From positions 14,987,502 through 15,051,501 of the forward strand of contig CM067570.1 in NCBI GenBank assembly GCA_034336665.1: a stretch of 64,000 nucleotides of DNA, read 5' to 3'. Shown here in pieces: positions 24,301 through 36,300 of this stretch. Source of the stretch: Luscinia megarhynchos. Lineage: Eukaryota; Chordata; Aves; Passeriformes; Turdidae. Below the pieces are notes generated by a model, which saw nothing but the letters and a program-made list of their open reading frames with translations, did no database searches and was not told the DNA's origin. Numbering within the stretch: position 1 is the first letter of the stretch; each line of letters opens with the position of its first letter. The translations under genes and the position numbers were made by a program.

Positions 24301-27300
24301 GCCTGCTCCCATCCTGTCTCACTGTTTTCTTCAGGGGTTCCTCCTCCTCCCGCTCCCTTCCCCTGTGCATTATTATTATGATTTTATTCTAATGCAGAAA
24401 CGCTTCCATAAAAGGCCCTTTTCCCTGCCCCGCGGCGCTGGCCCCGCGCCAGCCTCCCTGGAATGTTCTCCGGCAGCGAGCCGCTGCCGCGGACGGAGCC
24501 GACGAGGGCTGTGCCGAGCCCTGCACCGTGCCCCGCACGCCGCCGTGCTCTGCCCCTGGGATGCTCAACGCCCTGACCCCCGCCCAGCCCCACACAGCGA
24601 CAGAGATGGGGGAAACGCACAGCTCCCCCACCACGGGATACACTGGTCCCACTGCCAGGTAGGGTCCGTGCCCAGTCCTCCTCTGCTGTCGGCATGAGGA
24701 AGTTTGCAGGCTACAAATGCACCTCTGGCTGGAAAAGGGAAACAACTGGGGTGCCTGTGGTCGTATTTCCTTGTCCTTAAGGATTCCCTGATGTCTAATA
24801 CGGGCTTGTGCTCACCCGACATCACTCTTCCCATCCACAGGAGACAGCAACTCAGGCTGTGTGGCACTCTCGCACCCCAGAAAGGCAGTTTTACAAGGAC
24901 TGCAGGAATGTAAAGCTGTTTCCCTCTCTCAAGTTTGGCTCAAACATGCCCCCAGCTCAAGGAGAAGAAGGAAGACCCTGCCCCAGAATATGGACTCCTC
25001 CCTAGGGAAGCCCAGCTCCTGCCCCACGGGACCGGTGAGAGCATCACTCCACACAGAACTGCAGCGACCTCCAGAACAGCCACCATCTCTGTCCTCAGGG
25101 ACTCCTGCATCCCTCCGTGCAGGGAGGGGTGGGAAAGGCAGGGGGACCCGCACAGCCCTGGTCCAGGCTCCGCTCTGCCGCGGCAGACACAGCGGCCTTT
25201 CTTCTCCCCCTCACCGGTGTTTGCATTCCTGCCGGCTGGCCCCCGCCGCCGACCCCGCCGCCCCGCAGCCCTGCCCAGGAATGCGAGGAACGAGGCGCAG
25301 CAGGGCTGCCGCCCACCCCACCAGCCCCCCGTGTCCCCCACCCGCCCACTCGGCCCCCCAGGTCGTAGCCCCATCCTTCCCAGCAGCCACATCCCACGAG
25401 CTGCTGCCCTGAGACCCGAGTTTTGCCAAGCAGAAAAATCAGTTTCCCAGCAAACGAGGCCCCATGGCCACGAGTGATAGGAGTCTCTGATGTCTCATAA
25501 AGGGCTGGGCACACCCTGCAGCCTTCCGCTGGGAAGCGATGATGGGCTCCCTCGCTCATCACCAGCTGTCACTATACCTAGAGAAACTCGACACCCTTGA
25601 CATGTCCAAGCCCAGAAATAAACACCTGGCTGGCAAACCCCTGACAGTCCCTGGCCACACTGCCATAAAGCAGAGTAGCTCATGAGAGTCATCTTCCACC
25701 CAACCTCTCCACTGCAGCCCAGGGACTGACCTCTGCACCACAGATCCCGACAGGACTTCAGCACCATTTCACAAGAACTGAGCGAGGCTGGAGGAATGCA
25801 GACATCCACCGACTATCCAGGGATGAGACACCTCAGAGCCTTCTCCATGCTGCAACCACTGCTCACACCTCTCTCCCCCAGCACCTCCTTCCTCTCCCTC
25901 CTCCTCCCTCAGTAAAACAACCCTTGCATCCATGGCAGTGCCCAGGGCCACCGCCAGGTCCTGCTCCAGCGAAGCATCCCCGTGGGCTGTATCCCCAACC
26001 TGCAAGATACCAGCAGGGCTGGGGGAAAACAAAAAACAAACCTCCATGGAGGGGCCCTGCGACTCAGGAACGGGCTGGATCAGTGCAGCACTGGGCGTGC
26101 AGGGGTCTCCCAGCTGGGCTGCTGGAGCCGGGCAAGCACTGGCCCACAGCCCACAGCAGGGCCCGTCCAGCTGCCGGTGGGTGATCCAGGCCCATCGCTG
26201 ACGCATATCCCTTCCTTTGGGTGGCGGTTTTTGTTTTTCCCTTCCCCAGGAGCTCCGATAAACATTCCGGAGCTGGACGATATCCGGGCTGGTGCTGACC
26301 CTTACTATGCCAGGAGCAGATGCAGCACCAGCCACCCCAGCCCTCACACAAACCCCGTACACTAGAGATGCTTCCCATGGCCAGGCACTGAGATGTGGCG
26401 AGCCAGCCCAGCTGGTGTGGTTGGAGTTGGGGACACACTGTCAAAAGGGACACTGACATCCTGGACCCTCCCAAAGCAAGCCAGCTTCATGGCCCCACTA
26501 TTCAGAAAGACCCCAAGAGACAGAATCAAGGCACCCTACTCCCTCCAGTCCTGGAAGTGGTTCCCCTGCCGAAGCCACCCCGTGGTCTGGAAATGCAGTT
26601 GTCAAAGAGGAATGTGACTCAGTGGCCACATTGGCGTCCCACAGGACAGTGCCTGGGCAGCATAAATGCAAGCTCAGCCCATGTGATCCCACCTCATGGG
26701 GTCTCACATCACCCCATGAGGGACCACTTCCTCCCAAGCAAGTTCATCTCAGCTTCGTGCCACCTACACTCCAGCTGGGCTGCGAATCACTTCCCCATGC
26801 ACCCCACGATTCTCTGCTCACCCCGAGACCCTGCCTCAAGCAAAGGGATCCCAGGGATAGCCAGGGGCCACAGAAACTTCCCCAGACATTCCCAGAGCCC
26901 TTCCCCTACTCACCAGTCCCTCCAGCCTAGCCTCAGCCACCAAGCCCTGCCAAGCCCTCTCTTAGCCACAGTGTGGGGCGAAGTGTGAGCTGCCATCGGG
27001 CACCTCACAGCAAAAGACACTTTTTGGGGACAGGGTGGGACCACTAAACTGGGGATGTTGGGGAAGGTTTTTCCCTCTCCAGCACCCCAGCTCCCTAATC
27101 CAGCTGCAGCATCCTTCTCCCCTGCCAGGTATAAGGGACTAAGGTGTCTGCTCTGGTCACCCCCCTGTCCTGCACAGGGGTCAGGTACCTTCTGCCCATA
27201 CCACGTGCTGGCTGCTCCTGCCCTCACATTTTTTGCAGCTCTGGCAAAACTCCTGTTTATGCAACATGTCCCCGGCGGGAGGACGGCATGTTTCCATGCA

Positions 27301-30300
27301 CACCCGCTCCCCCCCCCGACTCCAGCTCCACCCTGCCCAGCACAGCCCCGGTGTGTGAGGCACAGGGCAGCCACACAGAACCCCAGAGCTCTGGCACAGG
27401 GGTCCCTGGGAGGGGGCAGCACCCCGTGCACCACACAGCCCCTCTCTGCCCCCACCAGTGTCCAGGGGTGCTGCTTTTGGGACTTCTTCCATCGGGTGGG
27501 GGCAACTGGCAGATGCGCCGAAGGGCAGGGGAGCGGCTTGGCCAGCGGCTCAGGGTGAGTCACACTGGGCTGATGCTGGGGCACGGAGGTCTCACTGCTC
27601 CCAGGCTTCCCTCCAAGCATCCCCAGCCCGCCCTGCAGCTGGGGCAGGGACTGTCACTGTGCCATCCCCTCCACGCCTGGATGCCTGGACAGCACCCATG
27701 CCCCTGCACTGCCCAGGAGATGCTGGGGGCAGCAGAGAGAGTACCACAGGGAAAAGAGCCGTTCAGGGATGTCCCCAAGCTGGGACAAATGCTATCTCCT
27801 CTGTCTCTCCCTTGGTATGTTGAGGAGGAGCCGCCCTGTGGCCCATCCCCGCCAGGAAGGCGGCAGCAGGACCAGGACAGAGGTTACCCAGTACACACAG
27901 CCCTGCAAATCAGGGATGATATGCCACAGGGGACACCAGCCATTCCACCCCAAAGTGCCCGTGGGGCCACCACGGTACCTGGGACATTCTGGGACACACA
28001 GCACACTGGGAGGGTGCTGGCCTGCAGCAGCTCATGGCTGGCCTGGCCAGCAGCCCTGGCACGGGGATATGGGACAGGACAGGAAAAACAATGTACAGAG
28101 AACCTTCAAGGGGTTGCAATGGAGGCAGCTGCACCAAAATAGCCCTGGTTTCAACCCAAATAAGGGCAGGTCCCGGCTCCGGGGCGGTTTCAGCAATTAG
28201 CCTCGGTGCTGCCAAGTGCAGATGAGGGGAAGGGAGAGGAGGTAGCATCCCTGACCCGGTCTGGGGGGAGAAGAGTGTTTTTGGGGGTCAGGAGGGGGAC
28301 AGAGATGCCTCCACATGACCAGGACAGGGACTGTCCCTACTCTGCTTGCAGGCGCTGGCTCGGCACGGGGCCGGCCACAGGCAGGGATATGCTGTGCTCC
28401 AGTGCCTAAAAAGGCAACATCTGGAGGCAGCAGGTCTGGATCCAGCCCCACGGGCCAGCACGCGCCTGCCTGGCTCTGGCCCCACAGCCCCAGCCCTGCC
28501 CTGCTCTGCCCTCCTGCCACCAGCACCACACACGTGTGCTGCCACCCCAGAGAGGGGACTCCCCCCAGCCCAGTCCCACAGGGACCCCACAACTGGCCTA
28601 AGGGGGAGCATGGGGTCACTGCCTCCCTCTGCACCAGCCTCTCCCCAAGGAAAAATACCAGGATTCCCTCCCCAACTCCCCAGAGCCAAAACCAGACAGC
28701 AGGATTGGCCAGGGAGCAGCTTCTCCACCAGGGATAGGCGGGGAACAGAGTCACACCAGGACTGGCTGGGACAGACTCTGCTGCAGGGTTTCACCAGGAC
28801 TGGTCCCTGAACGGGTTCTGACATTGGACTGGTCAGTGCACGGACTCTTACATGAGACAGGGCACCAGCTGGGTTCTCATCTGGGGTTGGTCTGTGCACA
28901 GATCCTCACCCGAGATTAGTAAATGCATGGATTCACACACAGGACTGGCCAGCACATGGATTCCTAGATGGGATTAATCACTCCCCAGACTGTCCCATAG
29001 GACTGGTCAACCCTTGGACTCCGACAGGCGATTGGTCAGAGCACTGACTCTCCTGCAGGATTGGTCAGAGCAGCGATTCCCACGCAGGATTGGCCAGCAC
29101 ACAGATTCTCACATGGGACTGATCAACAAATGGGTTCTGCCATGGGACTGGCTGGAGCACAGGCACTCCTGTGGCACTGGTCAGCACACCAGCCTGCCAG
29201 CAGCCTGTGCCCCACCCTGAGCCCAGTGCGGGATCCTTCCCACAGATCCACCCTGGTGGAGCATCAGGCAAACCCTTTTCTGTGCACTCAGACCCCGCTG
29301 CACACTTCAGGCTGCCTCCCAGCACCAGGGGCATCTGCCCACCTTGAGGGGTTTAAGGTGCCAAAATAAGCCCTGGCTGCCCCAAGGGGTCTTAGACCCC
29401 CAGTACTGAGCCCAGGGGCTCTACTTGTGACTGAAAGGCCCAGGGCAGATGGAGACTGGAGTCAGTGCTGTGTCCTCACCTTGCAGGACAGAGCTGAAAA
29501 CACTGAAACTGAAATGCTGAGCAGTACCTCCAAAACTGGTGTCGCGCCCCCCTCATCTGTAGTTTTGAGGAGATGAGGGAATAGGAGGGAGAAGTGGAGA
29601 CAAAGATACTCCCTCCTACCCAGGAGCTGTGATGTGGGACTGCTCTTCTGTCCTGCATCCCAAAACCCATCAGTGAAGCTCCAGTGCTGATCAGGGTCTG
29701 CTGGCACCGTGGCCAGATACCCGGGAGATGGGCTGCACAAGGCCAGGGACCAGACAGCAGCAAAGCAAGAAGGAGGGTGGCCAAGGGCAGGAGCAAATGG
29801 GCCCCCCACCTCGGGACCCCAAAAGTACACGTGGGGGAGCACAGCTCCAAGGCCCAGGACCTTGCCCGGGGCCAGCAGGATCACTAAGAGGCTTCATTAG
29901 AGCGGGTGAGGGCTGGAGGCTCGTTTTTCACTGACACACTTTTCCCTGGGGGTGGCTTCAGACTCGGGACAGGTCACACGTTGTTTTCCCAGTGCCATCC
30001 CGCTGTAGGGACAAGACGTGCCTGCCTGGTTGCCCCCCAGGCTGAAATGCCATGAGCACCCAGGGGGCGCAGCCACTGTCACCCCACTGTCCCTGCCAGC
30101 TGTCCCCCAGCACACGCACTGGGGTCACCGCTCCGCACCAGGGATGACGCCAGCGCCGAGCGGGCTCATGCGCCCGGGAACGGAGCACTTCTCTTTTTTT
30201 CCTCGTTTTCCCCTTAAACCCAAGCGGGCTGATGCCTCCCTCGCTCGGTCGTTTCCTCTCCCAGCAGCACAGCCCAAAAACATCTGCGCCGGGACCTGCC

Positions 30301-33300
30301 CTGGCGGAGTTAACCCTCTGCGGGCCCGGCGGTGCCGAGGGGCCGGGGATCCCTGCCCGGGGGGCGGCGGGGGGGGCTGGCACCCGCCGGGGCTGCCTCG
30401 CCACTCATTAACCCGCAGCTTAACCATTGACGGTCCCGCCGAGGAGCGGGGTTAACCCGTGGGCTGCCGGGGTGCCCCGGCCGCGGGGCAGCGCCCCAGT
30501 GCGTGCTCCCCGCGGGGGTGACAGGCGCCCGGCATCGCCCTCCCGGCTGCGGGGCGGGAGCGGGGTGCGGGGGGCGGACCCCGCTTTCCCGCGCAGTCCC
30601 AGCGCCGCGGGGACGTGTCCCTGCGCACTTCGGGAGCGGGGGGGGAGACGCAAACCCCGGCGCCGGTGTGTCCCCCTCCGGGACACCCTGAGAGCCACCG
30701 GCCCTGGCACGGGGAGGGGCACGGGGGGCACGGCCCCCGGAGCCGCTCACAGGTCCCTGCCGGCAGCAAACCGGCCCTCACCCCCTGCCCACGTCCTCCT
30801 CTCTGCGAGCACCGCATCGCGCTCTTCAAGCCCCCCCGCACCCCGAGACCCCCTTTGGTGACAGACAGCTGCGGACCCCCCAACACGGGGGGCAGCACCC
30901 CCCAACGCGCACCACCCCATCACCGCTCGGGTACCACGCGTGGCCCCCGCCCCCCGAGAGATGACACCCCCTGCAGCACCCCCCGTCCCGGGGGCCCGGG
31001 GACCCCTGCGCCCTCACCGCCCGCCCGTACCTGGTTCATGACGCTCCCGAAATCCATCCGGGGTCTCGCCTGCCTACATCCGAGAGGGACGGCAGAGCAG
31101 CCTCACCTGGCCCGGGGGGCGCGGGGGGCGGCCGGAGGGGCCGCGGGGGGCAGGCGGGAGCCCGGCGTCGCCCGGGCGGGCAGGCGTGAAGGCAGACTGC
31201 AGGCAGAGCCCCTCTCCCTCCCCGGGCCAAGCCTGGAGAAGGAAGGAAGGAAGGAGGGAGGGAGGAGGGAGGGGAGGGAAGGAGGGGGAGAGCCGAAGGG
31301 TTTCGCTCCCCAGAAGCGGGACCCCGGCGATGGAGGGGCGCAGGGAGGTCCCGCCGGCTCCCCGCTCCCCTCCGCACCCCCGGGGCGGCCGGGGCTGGGG
31401 AGCCCGGGGGCGCCGGCCCCGGCCCTGCGGAGGAATGGGGTCCCGGTCGACTTTTTCCACCGCTCCCCTCCCTTCTCCTGCTTCTTCTCCCTCTTTCTTC
31501 TCCTCTTCCCTCTCCCCAGCTGCACGGCGCGCTCCAAGTCCGGCCCCGCTCCGCTCCCCTCGCCTCCCCCAAAAACGCCCTTAAAGGCAACCGGGAGCCT
31601 GACTCGAGCAGCTGGCCCTGGGGTAGGGGTGCCGGCAGGTGGGCAGACCCCCTCCCCAAAAAAAAAAAAAAAATTACCCCCCCACACCTCGGCCAGCTCC
31701 CCCTTGCAAGCTGGTCGCCCCCGGAGCCGAGGGGCCGCGGGCGGCGGGGGGCAGCGGGGTCGGGCCCTTATCGCCCCGCGTGACGCCACCGGCGTCCCTG
31801 TGCCCTTGGCGGGGGGGTGGCACGGACCGCACTGTGGGGCCCTGCTCGGGGCCTGCCTGGCACCCCCTGGCACAACCTGCTGCCCCCCTGCCATACGCGG
31901 GACCAAGTGCCCGGCTAATGGTCCCTGGGTGTCCCACACCCCCAGCGCTGGGGAGGATGTGAAGATTTATCAGCCCGCCTCTGAACTAAAAATCAAAGCA
32001 AAATGCTGGAAAAGCCCCGTCTGTCCCATAGCACGTAAAGTCATGCCAGTCCCAGCTTGCCTGTCCCAAACCTGGAGTGTGCCCAGCATCCCCCCGGCCT
32101 TCCTCCTGTCTCCCTTCCTCCTCCTTCCTTCTCCTCCTCCTCGGGGGACTGCATGTCCATGGATGGAGCCCTGGTCTCAGTTGCTGCCCCTGGGGCAACC
32201 CAGCCCCAGCCCTGCTGTACAAGCAAGCTCTCAGAGCCAGCAGACCCCACAGACAAGAGGGGAAGCCCACCAGCAGCGGCCCAGAGAGTGGCAAGCTGGC
32301 CAGGGAGGCAGCGAGCCAGGCACCCGGCCCAGTGCTGTTGACATTTTCTCACCCAACGCCTCCCCGTTCCTGTTTGCATTTCCGTCCTGAAGCCGTGGGC
32401 TCAGCCAAAAGGCTGGAACTGGCTCTGCTGGAGCGGTGCAGGACCCCAACACCCCTCCTACCTCACTGCCCCTTCAAAAGGCACCAGGGAGGGATCTGTG
32501 GTAAGGGGTTCTACTATTGCCCACCTCCAAGTCCCCCCTCAGTTCAAGGAGATCTTTCCCAGTCCCTCCATGCCTCAGTTTCCACAGCAACCCAACAGTG
32601 CCATAGGATGGGAGCACCAAAAGGCACTGTGGACCCTTCCTGTTGCCAAGGACAAAGCATCAGAGCCAAACATCTCTGGAGGGCATCTTCTCACACTCCT
32701 CCCAAGCAAGAGACAGCCAGCCCTTCTGCCCTCCCCAGCACCCAACAGCACAGAGTCAGATCCCAACAGCACCACTCTAGGGACAAAACCCCATGGCCAG
32801 GATCCAATGAAACCCCTAAACAAGTCCCACCATCACCACAGCCCACAAAAACCAGGCATCCCGAAAAGATGGGAGTGCTGTAGCAAGGATGGAGGGGCAA
32901 CGAACATCCTGCACCAGCAGAGCACAGCAGAGACCCCTGCACAGGCCCCAGAGCCCAAACTCCTCAGGAGGAGGCCACAGGATGGCTCCCAGGCTCTGGG
33001 AAACATCAGCAGAGGACGAGCTGGAGCCAGATGGGAAAGTATCAGCAACTGAATGAGATGGAAATGAGTGGGTGAACGAAGGGCACTGATAGCATGTCCC
33101 TGTCCTGGTCCCAAGGGCAGTGACAGGAACTGTCCCCTGGGGACATGACGTGTTCCTTTCACAGGACACAGCCAGAGAAGTCCTGACAACATCCTTGAAC
33201 TACAGCTACCAAAGTATCTCTTGGAGCCATAGGGTCAAAGTGCCAGTGGAGCAAGTCCAGCAAAATGGCTCCAGTGACTCCCAGTCCCACAGACAAACCC

Positions 33301-36300
33301 AACCCCCCCAACATGAAACAGCTCCTCTGTGACCCAAAACAAACACCCTTGAGCATCATTACCCCCGATGTCAGTGGAAGAAAGGAGACCTGGGCACCAG
33401 GCATCCAGGTGTGGTCCATCTCCAGAGATTAAAGCACACAGGAAATAAGACCCAGTGCAGGGTCTGTAGAGCCCCTCCTGAGCCAGACCTTTCAGCTGTT
33501 TTGGGATCACTGCCACCTCTTGGAGGGTCCTGGGAGTCCCCAGGAACGCAGCACCCTTCCCAGGGCAGGTCTCAGGAGGAGTGGCCATGAGGGATGCAAA
33601 CTGATCTGAGAAGGGAGAAAATCAGTGGGAAATGAGGCAAGCCCCTGCTTCCCACCATGACAGGGCTCTGGGAAGATGGACGCAGCCCTGGGAGCTATTA
33701 AGGAGGGGGGCTGGTGGTCCCCACTGCCTCATCTGACACCTCCCAGGCCAGTCCTGGCCAGTGCTCACCAGTGCAGTGAGCATGGGCAGCCTCAGCATCC
33801 CCTGTGCCCTGCCCATCCTCTCTGTGCACCCCCGAGGGTGCAGAGAAGGGCCCCAAGTCCTCCAAGCAGCCGAGCCGGCCCCCCACTGGAGCTGAGAGGC
33901 CGAATATTTGGGCAGTGACGTAAAGAAGGGGAAAAAGGAAAGAGGCAAGGAAAAAAAAAAAACCAAAACCCCCTCCAGGACCTGCTGCACAAACACGACC
34001 TGGCACAGCACCGGGACAGGGCTGAGCCCCACAGCTCCCATCCCTCCACCCCGCTGGGCCCATGCCAGGGTCAAGGACATACTCCTGCACTATTCCTTCC
34101 CACCCCCGCCCCGCCCACTCTGCTGTGGAGGCACGGGGTGTCGCTAACTACCTGTGCCAAAGCACTGGGGGGTGGCTTTGGACACTGGGGGCACTGGGGA
34201 CAAGGGCCTGACGGGCAGCTCCCGTGTGACCCGCACGTCACCCCTGACAGGACGGGGAGCAAGCAGAGCGGGGCAGGGAGCAGGGAGCCACAAGTCCCAC
34301 AGCAAGAGCCAAACGCAGCTGGGACATGGATGTCCCATCCTGGTGCCCCTGTTCCTGGCACAGCCACCAGGAACCTGCAATCCACGGCCTGGCCATACCC
34401 CCCAACACTGCCTGGGCCCCTGGCCGTGGCTGCAGGGGCAGACCTTCCCGGAAGCGTCCAACCACTCCTTGCCTCAGTTTCCCTTCCTAGTTCTGGCTTG
34501 CTTTACAAGTAGGGGGTATCCCCAGCACCAGCCCTAGCTCCACACCCTGCCACGGGTCCTGCAGCTTCCCAAGGGCCGTCGATGCCGCGGGCACTGGGAG
34601 CGATTGCTCTGGCCGGGACACGCCTCGCTGCCCGGCCCTGGCCCTGCTCCAGCCCTGGTTTAATGATGGACAAACCTGCCCCCCGGGGTCCCATCGCAGG
34701 GGGCACTTGAAAAACAACCCAGGCCTGGCGTGAGGCCAGCGGGGATGGATGGCAGTGAACTGGGAGCACATGCGTGTGACCACCCGCCCGTGTGTGGGCG
34801 TGCTCCCGCACACAGACCATGTTCTTGCACACACGTGCATTTCCCTGCAGCTCATGCACTGGTGCATGCATCTGCGAGCACACACACTGTCACACGCGCA
34901 CGTTCACATACACAGCCACACGCACGTGGCCCAGCAGCGTGGCATGGCTCCAATGCACACTTTCAGCTCCCCAGGAACAAACACTGCGGGGACAACCCCT
35001 ACACCCCTTGGCCCCGTGCTGTGTGATGTGCCTCAGTTTCCCCTCTTGGCCCAGCCCAGCACTGGTGGGCCCCTGTGTGGCAGGGGGGAGCAGGGCAGGC
35101 TGGAGCCTTGCCAGGCCCAGGGGCTGGCACAGGCGCCATTTCCCAGAACCAAGCACCAGCAATCGCCAGCCGACTCGGCAGCCAACCACCACAGCGTTCC
35201 CTGTCCCCCAGCCAAACCATCCATCAGGGGGCCAGCTCCCGCTGCGGGAAGCAGCACAGTCCCCCATCATTTCTCAGCCTCTCCAACCAGCATCATGGCA
35301 AAATCCAGCCACAGTCAGGGTGAGGGCATCCCAGAGGACGGGGACACTCCTAGGATATCCCTTGGTTTGGGACGTGCCTGCATGGCTGCACTGCTCGGAG
35401 ATCCTCGGTCAGGAGAGCAGCGTCACCACCAGACCCTGGCTGTGCCACCCGTGACAGGCTCACCCACGCCTGAACGCAGGCACAGAAGTTCTGCACCCCA
35501 CACCATGTTCCCTGCCTCTTGCTGTCCCCAGGCAGGGCTCAGTGACTCAGTTTCCCCACTTTTCAAAGGAGGATACGCCCCCGCAGCTTTGGGCAGGCAG
35601 TTTTGGTGCAGGGAAGGAGGGAGGGGGCAGGCTGTGTGTGTCACGTACATACCAGTGTCCATCCATCCAACCGTCCCTCTCGGAGAGAGGGAGGGAGGTT
35701 TGCTAAGCAAGGAAAAATCCCTGAGCAGAGGCACAGGGCGCAAGAAGGGCCTTACATGGGCATGGGAACAGCGTTGTGCTTCCCAGCTGATGAGTGTGCA
35801 GCTGCCCTGGCCCCTCCACAGCCACCCACGGGCACCAGGCATCCCACCAGCATCACTGCCAGCGCAGGGCAGCGGGTTTCACCATCACTACCCCACTGTC
35901 TTTCAGGCAGGAGGGAAACTTGAGGTATGCAGGTCACTGCCAGGGCACAGGTCCTGCCCTCCCTGCTACAGCTCTGCCTGCTCACTGCCTTCTCATAGAG
36001 GGGGGACTCACCAGCACCCCAAAAGCTCCCAGGTGTCCCCACACAGACTCCAATGCTCCCCTCCCCTTATCCCAATCACACCCATGGTACCCTCTGGCAC
36101 CCCACACTGATTACCAGCAGTACAACTCTTTACACCTCACCCACACCCCCATCTGTTCCCCCTCCCCTATACCTGGTCCATTTGAGGTTTTTAGTGGGGG
36201 CTTTCCCCCAGCTGGGCCAGGATGCAGCTGGCTGGGAGCTGGCCATGCTAGGGGCAGAACAAAGACGTGGAGCAAGTCCAGGGAGGTAAATACGGGGACC

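Larger units (their letters stand above)
30100..31900. promoter_or_regulatory. CpG island around TNS1 alternative first exon 1c
   Basis: About 1.8 kb of very CpG-dense sequence with many GC boxes and G-runs, centred on the start codon at 31,057. It is the natural promoter for the tensin-1 form beginning [10 protein letters not shown] 29-residue-free stretch of poly(A) (31,658-31,673) and a GGAA/GGGA purine tract (31,237-31,293) lie inside it. Confidence 0.8.

Noticed and set aside
30057..30072. Second CTCF site (CACCCAGGGGGCGCAG)
   Set aside because: Shares the G-rich half but has mismatches at two of the strongest positions (CA/AC swapped), so kept below reporting level.
30615..32390. 591-codon plus-strand open frame
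   Set aside because: Spans the exon 1c CpG island and purine tracts; composition (Pro, Arg, Gly, Ser) and antisense position indicate a GC artefact.
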